A stretch of DNA of 64,000 nt from Lagopus muta (taxonomy: Eukaryota; Chordata; Aves; Galliformes; Phasianidae), in contig NC_064449.1 in the NCBI RefSeq assembly GCF_023343835.1, forward strand, positions 1,116,001 through 1,180,000, read 5' to 3'. This document shows positions 50,901 through 62,887 of this stretch, one piece after another (the stretch's first letter is position 1; every line of letters starts with the position of its first letter). A program made the position numbers and the translations under genes. The notes beneath the pieces are model-generated. The model searched no databases, was not told the origin of the DNA, and saw only the letters and a list, made by a program, of their open reading frames with translations.

Positions 50901-53479
50901 CCTACACGAGGGAAGAACTTCCCTTCCCCTGTACCAATGACAGGATTCATAGCCTCCTCACCCCGAGGCTCTCTTCCCTGCAGAATACTTTGCACGTGTT
51001 CTCACCCGTGTGACAGGATGGGTTGGAGGGACAGTGGCAGCTCCAGCTGATCCAGGCTGGCTGCTAGAAGGAGGAGACATGGGCTCCTATAAGGCAGCCC
51101 TACAGGAGCTCAGGGGAACAGCCCTGCACACAGAGAACAGAAGACAGCCATAGGAGTGCGCAAACCATCGCCAAACCTCCAACTTCTCCAACAGGCATTT
51201 CCCCCAAGAAAATTTCCTCCTCACGTAAGGACCATCTTAAAATAGCTACCAGCAACCTGACTTCTGTCTTCATCTCAATTTTGGGCCTGGGCATTCAAAG
51301 CAAACCAGGGGAATACTCTTCCCCACAGCCTGTTCTGCGTCGCCTGTGCAGAGCCCGTGCACAGAGCTTCCACAGATGCCCGTGGAAGTTTTATGCATGA
51401 AATGAATGCAGAAAGGCAGCTGAAATCCACTCTGCAGCAAAGGCATCTGCATTGCAGATTGGAAAGGAGAATTTTGCCCGGAGTGCCAAATCTCATCTTT
51501 CAAGAGCAAAACTATTTTTGTTTTATACAAGTGCAGAAAATGATCACTTGGGTATTATTGAAGCGAGAACTTGAAAAGTAAAAGAAAAAAAAGAAGCAAC
51601 CTTCCAGTCTTTTGGGGAAGTATTTAAAAAAACACTTAATTTTTAAAAAGTATTTATCATAACATTTTTGTTTCTGCACGTTTGTAAGACTCACTGTATA
51701 TATTTATTTGCTTGCTAGATTTCAAGATGATTTGAAAACTTCAGCTAACGTGCAGGGCTCACTATTCTCTACTGATGTGGTGAAAGACAGAACAGTGAAG
51801 GAACGAGCCATAACCATAATAGTCAGCAGAGGTTTTGCTTTGATAGCAGCAGTGGGCAGTCCTAGCAGTATAGCAAGGTCTCGTGGCAGCTTGGAACACA
51901 AAGAGAAGAATGCCACGTAGAACGGAGACGTTGAAATCACAGGCAAGAAGTTAGATGTGGGTAAGCACCCATCCAAGTTTGGGGAGAGATTTCATTCTTG
52001 GCCCATTTGGTCATGAGTGCTATGAGACATTTCAATTCCATCTCTCTTGCAGGCTCAGACGTTTGAATGAGTGGTGGGGAAATAGAAAGCTTCCTTGCTC
52101 TTCTATTCATGCACCAGAAAACACTTTTTCCTTCTCTCCTAATCTTTGCCCCCGGTAATGATAGAACCAACTGCTATTTTACAGCCCAGCTGAAGTGTAG
52201 GTTTAAGACTTACAAAGAGTAAGTTTTAACACTTACAAATAGTAGAGACATTTGCTGACGCATCCAAAGATCTGAAAAATAGGCACTTATGCTCATGTAG
52301 TAAGTGTAGTGGAAGCTTTGTGTGGAGCTCCAGGTGGAAATGGGTTTCCTGTAGCAATGGCTTAGAGTGAAGAGTGCAGTGATGGAGCAGGAAAATAGAA
52401 GCTTCAGCAGTGTCAGTGACTGCAGGACACAAGAACTTACTCAGGAGATAAGCCACTTCTTAAAGTGAAATGGAGTCATTCCATTGGAGAATCTTCAGCC
52501 TCAGCTCCCATATCAAACAGTCTCTGAGAACAGCAATAGAGGACGGTCTGTTTTGCATCATAGCAATGCTTCAGGCACCCTTGCTGCTCATCTTTAGCTT
52601 GAATATGGTGGTGCCCTTAACTGCTACCTGCAAATGACACCTGGTAGATGATATTTTTCACATATTTGTAAAACCCCGCATGTGAGCAGCCATTTGTGAA
52701 CACTGTGCCTCTACCTGACCTCACAAAATCTCAGTGGGTTTTCAGGTAGGCGGTGAAGTATGTGAACTGCAGCTCACTCTGGGCTCCATTCAGCAAAGCA
52801 GCATGTCCAGCAAAGAACCCAGACCACAGAGCTGAGGAATTCTGCTTCACGTTGGTGCTCAATGCCACCACTTTCTGTAATTCATTCTTCCTTGCTCTAC
52901 ATGCTATAAGGAAACACACCTCTCAGCAACCCTTGCATTAATCCAGGCCATCTCTGTTAGTTTGGATAAAATAGATAATGATTTAATCTGAGATTCGATG
53001 TAACAGTAAATGAAAATTGGCCTTGACATCAAAAGCATTTTAGGAGAGGGACACGGCCTTAATTATTGCCCGTAAACAACCCATCCATTCCCTGGAAAAA
53101 GAAAAAAAAAAAAAAAAGTTTTTTAAAAGGACTCAGCCTGTAATTTCAGGAGATGGGATCCTGTAATGCTTTCTGCTTGAGCACTTCATGTTCTTACAGC
53201 CTTTGTCCCTCTTACTTACACCACAAACTGGCAACTGATGAGCAAATGAATATAAGACTCACCTACGGGCCAGGCACCAGTTGTACATCTTTAGCCAGGG
53301 AAACCATCACCTCACTGCGCTTCAGAAATCGAAAATGAGGAATAAAAGAAATCTCCCTGCCATACTTGTTTTGAACACCGTGTGCATTTCTTCCCCTCCA
53401 TATTAATACTGCTAGATCGTGTTCTTTTTTCACATCAGGTTACAGTACATTTCACTCTGTCAGCATGACATAATTTGCA

Positions 53480-54090
53480 ACAGAGGTGCTATATCTCCCT
53501 CGCTGAAATAAAAGATTTTCACGCTGTTTAACAAAGCTCTGATTCTAATCACGTTCATCCCTGTTTGGTTCTGAAATGTGCTGGAATGTTTACATTAAGG
53601 AAAACAAAGTGATCCGAGCAGACAATCCGAAAGGGTGAAAACAAGCTTTAAAGATTAAGAACTTAGCTATAATCAAACCCCTGGGAGGGGAACCTGGTAG
53701 AACTTTAAAAGCTGCCATTAAAACTCTTTACTCACAGTAATCTCTCTTTCAAAGATTGAGCAAGGTAGAAAAGGTTTGAATGAGACAAATCAAAATTTAA
53801 TTACAGCTAAATTACTTAAGAAATACTTACATAGGATTTTGTATTACCCTTTCACTCGGCCAAGGAATGACGGATGCATTATACGCATTGCGATTCATGA
53901 GGGAGGCAATGAGTGAGGAGGTGTGGGGACATTTCTTTCAGCTAATAGCAATTAATGCTTTGAATGGGCTCACTGTCTACCTTTCCAACAGAGCAATATT
54001 CAAGATAATTTTAGGAGTGTGTTCTAGTAAATAACGGCCACATTTGCAAAAACTGATGCCTGTAATTGATATTTGTGCTCTGTATGAAAA
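53480..54090. promoter_or_regulatory. Possible conserved enhancer block
   Basis: About 600 bases free of repeats with many developmental motif cores: ACAAAG (SOX/TCF), TTTAATTACAGCTAAATTAC, CTATAATCAAA, AGCAATTAATGC and TGTAATTGAT. There is no open frame of interest. It sits in the gene-poor interval upstream of MED13L, where distal enhancers would be expected. Low confidence without alignment. Confidence 0.25.
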
Positions 54091-56195
54091 GCAACTTGTG
54101 AACGAGAATGACCAAATTTATACCCCTGTCACCTGCACTGGTGAGCGACTTACGAACTCTGTGCCACTTTTTTATATAATGGTCCTTAAGAGCTTTATAA
54201 GCATCAGCTACCTTGTGGTGTAGGGAGCACTGTCCTTGTCTCACACAGTTTTACATGCAAGGACTCCATAGCAGTGACAAAAGCTGTATTAAGCAGTTAT
54301 CTACAGCGAATGAAAAGAGATGCAAATCCTGACTATGATGGCTAAAGAGGATGAAATATTCATGTGTATCATTCCTCACGTTATGAGGGTCGAAGAAATG
54401 TGAAAAATTAGTTGAAAAACAGACGAAACAAAGACACACTTTGGGTGCTTCATAACTGGAACTGTGGAATTCATCAGTGCAGGATGCATCAGCATTTGAA
54501 AGGGCCTAAAAGATTTTATGGAGGACTGACCCACCAGTAGTTATTGAAGATGACAACTTCAGTTTGTCAGTCATAGAAAGACACGCCGTAAGCAAACTGC
54601 TGCAAGGAAGCAACGGGTTTTACCCTGTGTATCACCTACATGTAGCTCCAGTTTCCCCAGCACAACTCTTACTGCTTTTATATTACTCAGGAGCCATAGA
54701 TACACAGAAGACACTCTCAGAGCTTTTCAAACAGTTTTGACTAAAAGTATGGGGATAGGCAGGGATGCATTTAACAAAAGCTCAGACAGAGGTTTGGATT
54801 CTCAATCAAGTCCTCGGGATGGCTTTGGATTCTGTGTCCTGGGGCAGGAGCAGCCAAAATAACACAGTAATAAGCCACCTGAAATAAGGTGATATAACCA
54901 CTTAAATAAAAGTATACGGAGCTTCTAGCCCAAAATTCATCTTAAGTCACCTAGTCTTAAGTTCCATATTCTTTGCATAGGAATAAAGAATCGCCACAGA
55001 GATGTCCAGAAACTTTGACAAACTTCTGGTTTGTAGAGCTTGCATCTCAGCATAGCAAGTCTTCCCTCTCTACTGGCTGCTCTTCAGAGAGGAAGGAAGA
55101 CATCAGGTTCCTGGGGAGAGATGATCCTGAACACTTGGTGTTTGTCACTGAACCCAGCTGATGGCTGCGTCCCCTGCAGGGAAGCCCTTCCCACAGTCCT
55201 GTGCCCAGCGCTCAGGCAGAAGAAGCCCTCCGACTTCATTCCCCAGCTCAGCCTGAACTTTTGACCCCATTGTATCCTCTGATGGCTGAAATCAGCAGGA
55301 TTATTTCCACGACCTACTTTTCCAGTATGTTTTTCTGCTGCACAGAGGTATGACCCAAGTACTCAGAGCTGCACAACTGCCACATTAGAACTGGCACGTA
55401 ATGTGACAGTGCTCCTGAACTCTCAGGTACGTGATTATTACATTCAAGAAAACAGTTTTCATTAAAAAGCAAGCTTTCTGCTGCAGGAGGGTCCCCAGAC
55501 ATTGCAGTAAACAGTTTTTGCATGGTTCCTCAAGCTCACCAACCCTGAAATCAGAAAAAATGGAGAGACAAAGCCAAAGGGAATTTTCCTAATGGCTTTA
55601 TTAATTAAATAGATATTCCTGAGGGATCAGTACGTGCATGCCCTCCTCCAAAAACAAACATATGTTCTGCCTGTGATATACAGCAAGGTAATGCCTACAC
55701 TGCGTCCAGCTTCCAGAACCAGGGCTGCCTCTATGCAGGTTATCTCCTGTCCCAGTGACCTCCAGTCCTTCCCACCCTCTGCTGATAGTCCTTTTTACAT
55801 TTCTGTTGTCCTCAGATTGCCCTGGCCTTAGAAGTTCATTTCTGAGACATCAAATACTCCAATAAGAGGTGCTGCTCCCCGTGGTCGAACCTTTGGCAAT
55901 GCATAGGTATGCAATCGGTTTGTTTAGTCATTGTAAGACTTATCCAGTCTTATGGATACCCTGTAAGGAAGGCAGTGTTTCCACCCATCTAGACTGCTTT
56001 ATTTCTGCTGGACTCAACTCCTGAATTCCTTTCACAAACCAGACTGTAAATAATGGATTGTGTCAAGATCCCCAGTGAAAGATTACCCATTCAGCGAGAG
56101 CCTGTAGACACTTTACCACACAACTCACTGCCACTCACGCTGTAGGCTAGGAAGCACAGCATGCATGTCACTGCACTGCTCTTTAGGCAGAGAAC

Positions 56196-56945
56196 TGTAG
56201 AATGACTTGGGTTAGAAGGGCCCTTACAGCCCCCAGCCCCAACCTCTGCCCTGGGCTGGTTGCCTCCACCAGCTCAAGATGCCCAGGGCCCATCCATGGC
56301 CACGAGCACCACTAGGGATGGGGCACCTACCGCTTTCTGTGCAGCCTGGGCCAGCACCTCACTGCCCTCTGAGTAATGAATTTCTCCTCCTATCTAACCT
56401 AAATCTCCCACTTTTATTTTAAAACCAGTCTTCCTTACCCCATCACTATCTACCCATATAAAAAGTCACTCTCCCTCCTGTTTATAATCTCCCTTCAAGT
56501 ACTGGAAGTTTGCAGTGAGGTCTCCTGGGGCCTCCTCTTCTGCAGGCTGAATACCCCCAGCTCCCTCAGCCTTTCCTCATAGAAGCGATGCTCCAACTTC
56601 TGAGCATCCTCCTGGCCTTTCTCTGGAGCAGCTCCTATAAATCTGCATCCTTCTTGTGCTGGGGCCCCATACAATACTCCAGATGGGGCCTCACAAGGGC
56701 AGAGCACAGGAGGACAATCCCCCCCCCGGCTGCTGCCCTCTATCAGTGCAGCCCAGGATATTTTTTGCCTTCTGGTCTACAAGAGCACACTGCTGCCTCA
56801 TGTCCAGTTTTTCCTCCACCAGAGCCCCCAAGCTCTTCTACACTCTCAAGGGAGTTCTCCCAGGCATAATGGGGATCATCCCAACTGCAGTGCAACATTT
56901 TCACCTAGATCAATCCTCTCTGCACTACCCTGCAGGTGTTTAGGA
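56196..56945 (-). mobile_element. CR1 LINE copy A, minus orientation
   Basis: The inverted CR1 3' end starts near 56196 (AGAATGACTTGGGTTAGAAG). It continues through the 3' region into a decayed reverse-transcriptase C-terminus ([16 protein letters not shown] on the minus strand) and the segment equivalent to the antisense 'gcagcccaggata' box. It is 5'-truncated near 56945. Confidence 0.9.
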
Positions 56946-57284
56946 ACATAAACGGGGTCCTTGGAGCACTCAGCTCTCAGCCTCTCCTCAGAAAGAGATG
57001 CTTCAAGACCTCCAGCATCTCGGTGCCCTCCTCTGCAACAGGAGCTTATGGGGAGTTTCCCCATAAAAATCCAATAAGATGACTCAGACTTCACACCCCA
57101 ATGGGATCACATTCCCCAAAGCCCTGTAAATCTATTCCAATCTCGAAAATGAGTCAGAAAGGGGAAAAAAATACAACACAGAAACATAACTCGAAAACAA
57201 GCTTATCTCCCCTCTTTCTCCTCCCCTCTCCTGAGGCCTCGGTGTTTAACCATGGTGAAGGCTGCATCCCAACCACCTCCTACC

Positions 57285-58120
57285 CACCCCCAGTGGGACA
57301 CCAGGTTCATGAGGGAAGAGCAGAGGGCAATCCCCTCCCTGCCCACCGCCACACTGCTGTTAGTGCAGCCCAGGATACAGTTGACCTTCTGGGCTGCAGG
57401 CACACACTGCTGGTTCACAGCAAGTTTTCTTCACTAGAACTCATGCTAGTGAAGGATTTCTCCACAGGACTGCTCTCAAAGAATTCTTCTCCCGATCTAT
57501 AGACTTACCTTGGATTGTGCAAGACCTTACACTTAGCCTTTTTCAACCTCGTTGGGTTCACGTGGACCCAACATCTAAGTAATAGATGAAGATGTTGAAG
57601 AGCACTGGTCTCAAGCCCCTTGGATGACACCACTTGTGACAGTCATCCACCTGCACATAGAGCTGTTGACAACAACCTTCTGGCTACGACTGCCCAACCA
57701 ATTCCTAATCCACTGAACAGCCCACCCTTCAAATCCATATCTTTCCAACTTAGAGATAAGGATGCAGGACCATGTCACAGTCCCTGCAGAAGTTGCTTCC
57801 AGGATGATCCACTCTGTGATCCTCCCGGTCACAGAGATCAAGAACACCAGCCTGTAGTTTGCCAGGTCTTCCTTTCTGTTTCTTAAAAATGGGAGTGATG
57901 TTTCCCTTTTTCCAGTAACTAGGGACTTCACCAGACAGCCGTAACAAAGTATGGTGCTCTTGATGTCTGCTAAAATCACAAGACATACAGCAGTAGAAAT
58001 AAAAAGTATATCAGGCGCCCACTGTTTCACAGGGAGCCTTGCTTTGATGCCATTATGCAATGAGTAGATGCTTCTTGAAAGCTGCATCTTTGTTATGGCT
58101 CTGTCTAAATCTATAAGCAA
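57285..58120 (-). mobile_element. CR1 LINE copy B with reverse-transcriptase fragment, 3'-truncated and internally deleted
   Basis: This repeats the 'gcagcccaggata' region already present in copy A, so it is a separate insertion. On the minus strand it carries LSGEVPSYWKKGNITPIFKK, KEDLANYR with ITEWIILEA, and LERYGFEGWAVQWIRNWLGS, all CR1 reverse-transcriptase motifs. Compared with the usual CR1 order, about 150 bases seem to be missing near 57570 between the 'ccttgttgaac' region and the 'gatgttgaagagcac' region. CR1 similarity is clear to about 57985 and uncertain to 58120. The 169-codon frame here is part of this element. Confidence 0.9.
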
Positions 58121-59084
58121 GTCAGGCAGTTGCTACCTCAGGAGCGCTAAGCACTGCCTTCTGACTGTGTTAAACTGACATCTATTTCAAGTCTCTTTGC
58201 AATGCCAGGATAGCTGAGTTTTCGCTTCTAATTTTGAGTATAGTTTTAATTACTGTCTGAACTGCTACCACCCAGCAGCTTATCTGCATTACTGCTGCTT
58301 GACAGGGCTGTAAAAGGAGAGATAAAAGTCAAAAGGAAGTCCATCGCCTTAATAATCAATAACAGGGGAAAGAAAAACAAATGCTGAGCACCAAGCCAGT
58401 GGTCCTGGCCTGAGAGGAACCCCTCGTGCAAGGGGGTCTTCTCACTGGGTGCAGTCACTCTGTTTGCATCCTTTTACATGAAATGCCTATTACTTCTCTC
58501 TGGTATCTCAGAGAGAGGGTATCTATCTGGTTTCTAACAGCAGAAAGTCTCTGTGTCACCAGCCAGAGTTCCACATTGCTCTGCAGTCCCTCTCATTCCA
58601 GCTGAACCCCTGCTTTCTTCTGCCAAAGTTCCTGCACTCATGCAGTCCCTGCAATTCCTGTTTTACTGCCACTCTCCATCTCCATCCCCTGGGAACCAAA
58701 ATAGCTGCAAGTTGCTCTTTGTATGAGAATAAATCATAGTATATTTAAAGATTGCAAACGTCACATGGAGAGGCCTGAAGGAATAATTACACATGCAGTT
58801 AAAATAATACTATAAGTGATTAAAATATTTGGTATTGTTCATGGTCAGTAACATTTTGTACCTATGTTTTGAGCAGAAAGATTGCTTGAGGCACTATGTG
58901 GTTACATAAAGGTTGAAAAAAATTGTATGAAATATTCCTTGAGAGAAGCAAAGAACAAAGTATACAAGAAATCTCTGAATACGGCAAACATCTTGGGATT
59001 ACGATCAAACAAACAACAAATAAAAATGCTAATTATTTCATCAGGTGGAATTCACCCCTCTAGTTTCCTGTACCACTCAAGCGC

Positions 59085-59282
59085 AAGGTGTGTTAGGCAG
59101 AAATTCATTACACAGATGGCAGTGAGGCTCTGGTCCAGGATGCCCAGAGAGCTGTGGGTACCCCATCCCCAGTGGTTCTCATGGCCATGGATGGGTCCTG
59201 GGCAGCCTGAGCTGGAGGCAACCAGCCCAGGGCTTTAAAGCCCCTTCCAACCCAAGCCATTCTCTCATTCTCTGATTCTGCA
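59085..59282 (+). mobile_element. CR1 3' fragment, plus orientation
   Basis: The sequence carries GATGGGTCCTGGGCAGCCTG and CCCCTTCCAACCCAAGCCAT and ends in TCTCTCATTCTCTGATTCTG, a CR1 tail. The body is a mirror of copy A's subgroup (ggagcaaccagcccagggc-like), so the two may derive from the same CR1 subfamily. Confidence 0.9.
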
Positions 59283-59849
59283 TAGCCCTGCTACCCAACC
59301 TGGCCCTTTGCTATGATGGGACTGTGAGACTTTGCAAGAATAACAGGGGCATAAGTCGGTTTAGTTTGCATCCACACAAACACTGGCACAGGGCAGGATT
59401 GAAAAGAAAAAAAAAACACCCAGAAAGTGAAACTAACCCAGGCACCGTGAGGCAATGCTGTAAACAGTTTAGAGCACTTCTATAAAGCACAAGGAAATAC
59501 AGTAGTGGGATCAGTTTGCTCCTCTGTGGTAAACATCTCTGCTGTAGAAATGAGTAACACTCTCTAAGGAGCTACAGCCCTGTGTAATCCTGGTGGCAGC
59601 CAGCCAACACCACTTATCCTGTAGGAGGCCCAGCACAGACAGCTTTGGAGCTCATCTTGACTGACACTCATCCTTCTCCCCCCTGCTATAAAAAGGAGGG
59701 ACAGTTTGCACTGTTTCTAAACAAGGCATTTTTTTGTAGTGTTACAGATGAAGATTGGTCTGCTGCGACCTCAGGCAAGTTATTTAACCTCTGAAGTCTC
59801 AGTTCAGCCATCTGATGAATGGCGATGAAAACTATTTCGTGATAACACA

Positions 59850-60300
59850 CTTTCTTTAAAAAAGTTATTAAATACCCCGCAATTACTGAGTAATGATTAT
59901 TTTTAGCCCTTCAACACGATTCCATCTCTTGCCAGACATTCAAAGTACCTATTGTCCCAGCCCGCTGCCCAGCCACTTTTGGAATGACAAGCTAATTTGC
60001 TCTGCAGAGCATCACCTTGTGCACATGTCCTCCTTTCCCAGACACAAAGCCCTTTCTGATTTTATTTCTTACACGCACTGAAATACATGCTTCTGGCCGC
60101 TAAGCCAGACAGAGCTTGTTTCTAGGTCAACCCGCCATTATTGCTTGTCTGAAATAGGGATAAAATAAAAGGCTGGCATATTTAATTTTTTTAATGTAAG
60201 TGTCCCATTCATTCCTTTTCTAATCATTCACCTTCAAGAATCATCTTTGATTCTGCTTGCTCTTGTGTAATGTTCAAATTACCAACAGCTGATCAAATAG
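59850..60300. promoter_or_regulatory. Possible conserved enhancer block
   Basis: Repeat-free stretch between two CR1-bearing segments, with GTAATGATTATTTTTAG, GACAAGCTAATTTGC, CCATTATTGCTTGTCTG and ATCATCTTTGATTCTG (TCF/LEF-like). The motif density and lack of repeats suggest constraint. This is a guess to be tested by alignment. Confidence 0.2.
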
Positions 60301-61559
60301 CACAGTTTCTAAGCAGTGACCCCAAATTCTTGGAGAACTACAGAAGACACAAAAATGTGACCTGACCTGCTTAACCCTGTCTGACCTTCCCTGCCACACA
60401 GACTGACCTGACCCCACTCCTTTTATTCTTCCCAACACTCTTTAATAGAATCCACCAGGGGAAAGCGGTGGGGGGAGAAGTAGTCAGCAAGCCTCAACAT
60501 CTTACTTCAGAGAAGTGTTTCCTTAGCTAAACATTATAACTCTCAACAGTGATTTCCAAATTGCTGGAACATTACCTCCCACCTCGCCACTGTAACCAGC
60601 CCTTTGCGTGGTACATCTCCAAGAGTATTCATGAGCTGCCAACTTTTGCCAGCAGCAACTCAGAGCAAACAGAACACATTCCTGCCTAAGAGTTTCCTGA
60701 TATCACAGAAAACTTCCTTATTCCTATAGATAAGGGTGTTTGGGAATTTTATCCACCAGTTTGATGGTCTCTGCCACTCCGCTTGGATCTCTTGGGAGAG
60801 GGCTTGGGGGTTACAGCCTGTCCTTACATTTTGCTCCTATATAATCCTTATCGTGATACAATAATAAACAATGACAGAGTCGCAGGAGCAAACCAGCCCT
60901 AGTAAAAAAGAGCTGGGATTAGCACTAACCACACTGCTGGATTTTAGCCAGCGACTCCTCATCACTTACTCCCCTCACTGCTGCAAAAGCAGAGAGATAC
61001 TCCTGTCTTTCCAGGAGACCTGTATTTGCAGGCAAGCCTGAGAACTCCAAGACATAACAGATGTCTCCATTCCCTGTCAATTTTTGCTTTTCTCTTTGCT
61101 TACATAATGCTAATTAATTTGGGCTGAAGATGGCTGAAATATTCCTTGCTTCCACAGCATACATTCCAGACTGGCTGCTCTCATAAGCAGTCTGATCAGC
61201 ATTACTCTGTATGTTCCTGCCAAATGCAGTGTGCTATTTTAACTAAACCCGTGTCTCCGCTTGCCCCTGTAACATGAAATATCACTGCTTTTGAATGAAT
61301 GTAGTGTAGGATAATCATTTACATCAAGAGTTGGTCTCTAGAATACACATTCAAAAGCATTTCCTAATTACTATAGAGAAAGTCTTCTGTCTTCTCAAAG
61401 AGAAGGATATTAAAAAAGCCAAGTACATGCAAACAAGAAATAAAACCACTGAAATGGAAAGCACTCATGCCAGTGAAATTGCACACGTGGAAATTCTGTT
61501 GCATGATGAGGTTCTACCAAAGGACAGAAAGAACCAAAGGAAATATCAAAGGCTGCATC

Positions 61560-61560
<1 letters not shown>

Positions 61561-61592
<32 letters not shown>
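61561..61592. repeat. Poly(A) run, 32 bases
   Basis: The longest homopolymer in the window. It follows a 75-codon open stretch but has no AATAAA shortly upstream and no obvious flanking duplication. Confidence 0.95.
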
Positions 61593-61595
<3 letters not shown>

Positions 61596-61642
61596 AAAAC
61601 TGAGTTACCTTGAGTAAGATTCGGAAAGATCACACAGCGGAA

Positions 61643-61952
61643 TGGTGGTACAGGAGGTGTCAAGACAAAGGGACTAGCATGATGAGAAGGTGTTACAAAT
61701 AAAAAGGAAAAAAGGAATAGTGCTCACCTGCCTCTGAAGCTCACAGGGAAAATTTCACATTAGAGTGATCTCCAACCACAGACCCTTCCCCAATGGCAGC
61801 CAGCCCTTCAATGAGGCCTAAGAGAGGTGCAGCCAGGCTCCATCCCTTCCTATCACAGCTGAATTGCCTCCACCTGTGCTCCCAGGGCTGACTGGCTCCT
61901 TTCCCCAGCTGCTCCATCAGTGCTGCAGGCTGGGACTCAGCATCTCCCTACA
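61643..61952 (+). repeat. LTR-like direct repeat, copy 1 (~310 bp)
   Basis: Begins TGGTGGTACAGG and ends CATCTCCCTACA, the TG...CA ends of long terminal repeats. It shares order and sequence with copy 2 at 63646, most strongly from GATCTCCAACC to the end, where roughly nine in ten bases agree and 56 in a row are identical (CAGCCAGCCCTTCAATGAGG onward). An A-rich AATAAAAAGG occurs where copy 2 has a TATA box. No target-site duplication is evident around this copy. I cannot name the family. Confidence 0.5.
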
Positions 61953-62154
61953 TACATCTTGTGTCTCTACATTGATCTGGAAGTCAGAATGATTCTGAAA
62001 TTCTGGCATCACGTGATGTGTGGGATGAATTGGCAACATGAAGCTCCAGCACTCAAAGCTCAGCTACCATAGGAAGACCACGCCTGCTGGGTAAAGTGGG
62101 TGCTAGAAAAACCAAGTACAGCCCAACCAGAGACCCCACTGCATTCAGAAGAAC

Positions 62155-62222
62155 AAAGTTGGACTGAAAGAATCTGACAACAGATCCCTTAAGGTCCCTT
62201 CCAGCCTAAGCCATTCTGTGAC
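62155..62222 (+). mobile_element. CR1 3' terminal scrap
   Basis: About 70 bases ending AAGGTCCCTTCCAGCCTAAG then CCATTCTGTGACA match the final part of CR1. It is directly upstream of a second, longer CR1 at 62268 in the same orientation. Confidence 0.7.
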
Positions 62223-62267
62223 ACCAAGAACAGAAGTCAGCACTGTAAGAATCCATGTTCATTTTTA

Positions 62268-62822
62268 ACTGTACTCTCCCTCTGTACTCAGCACTGGTGA
62301 GGCCGCACCTCGAGTGCTGTGTTCAGTTTTGGGCCCCTCACTACAAGAAAGACATTGAGGCCCTGGAACGTGTCCAGAGAAGGGCAACGAAACTGGTGAG
62401 GGGTCTGGAGCACAAACCTTACGAGGAGCGGCTGAGGGAGCTGGGATTGTTCAGTGTGGAGAAGAGGAGGCTCAGGGGAGACTTCACTGCACTGTACAAC
62501 TTCCTGAAGGGAGGCTGTGGTGCAAAAGGGTCTGGCCACTTCTACCAGGCAAATAGTAGAACCTGAGGAAATGGCCAGAAGTTGTACCAGAGGAGGTTTA
62601 GGTTGGATATTAGGAGAAACTTCTTCTCTCAAAGGGTGGTCAGGCACTGGAATGGCTGCCCAGGGAGGTGGTGGAGTCGCCGTCCCTGGCAGTGTTCAAG
62701 AGGCGCCTGGATAAGGAGCTACGAGATGTGGTTTAGTGCTTGTGGTACTGATAGGAATGGGAGGGGGGTTGGACTGGATGATCTTGCAGGTCGTTTCCAA
62801 CCTTGTGATTCTGTGATTCTTG
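62268..62822 (+). mobile_element. CR1 LINE with well-kept reverse-transcriptase C-terminus and tail
   Basis: An open stretch gives [39 protein letters not shown] and [14 protein letters not shown], the conserved end of the CR1 reverse transcriptase. It is followed by the 3' UTR and a clean tail (TTGTGATTCTGTGATTCTTG). It is the least decayed CR1 in the window, so probably the youngest. It lies between the two LTR-like repeats. Confidence 0.95.
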
Positions 62823-62858
62823 AATGAAGGTTTTTCCCAGCAGGCTCAGAAATAGGTG

Positions 62859-62887
62859 TTTTTTTGTTTGTTTGTTTGTTTGTTTTT
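62859..62887. repeat. (TTTG)n microsatellite
   Basis: About six TTTG units just 3' of the CR1 tail at 62822. Confidence 0.93.

Larger units (their letters stand above)
47801..56195. other. Intergenic DNA, no gene recognised
   Basis: Over 8 kb without a recognised interspersed repeat, which is long for this window. It contains a TATG/CATG alternating run near 48014, an A run at 53102-53117 and two of the candidate enhancer blocks. All open frames are short and domainless. Confidence 0.6.
58121..61642. other. Intergenic DNA around the 59 kb CR1 fragment
   Basis: Apart from the CR1 fragment at 59085-59282 and the 32-base A run at 61561-61592, this is unique non-coding sequence. It includes the candidate enhancer block at 59850. 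No exon or RNA gene recognised. Confidence 0.6.

Noticed and set aside
57611..58120. 169-codon minus-strand frame as a host gene
   Set aside because: It carries CR1 reverse-transcriptase motifs and is flanked by other CR1 parts; it is a transposon remnant.
62255..62566. 103-codon plus-strand frame as a host gene
   Set aside because: It is the C-terminus of the CR1 reverse transcriptase followed by the CR1 3' UTR.
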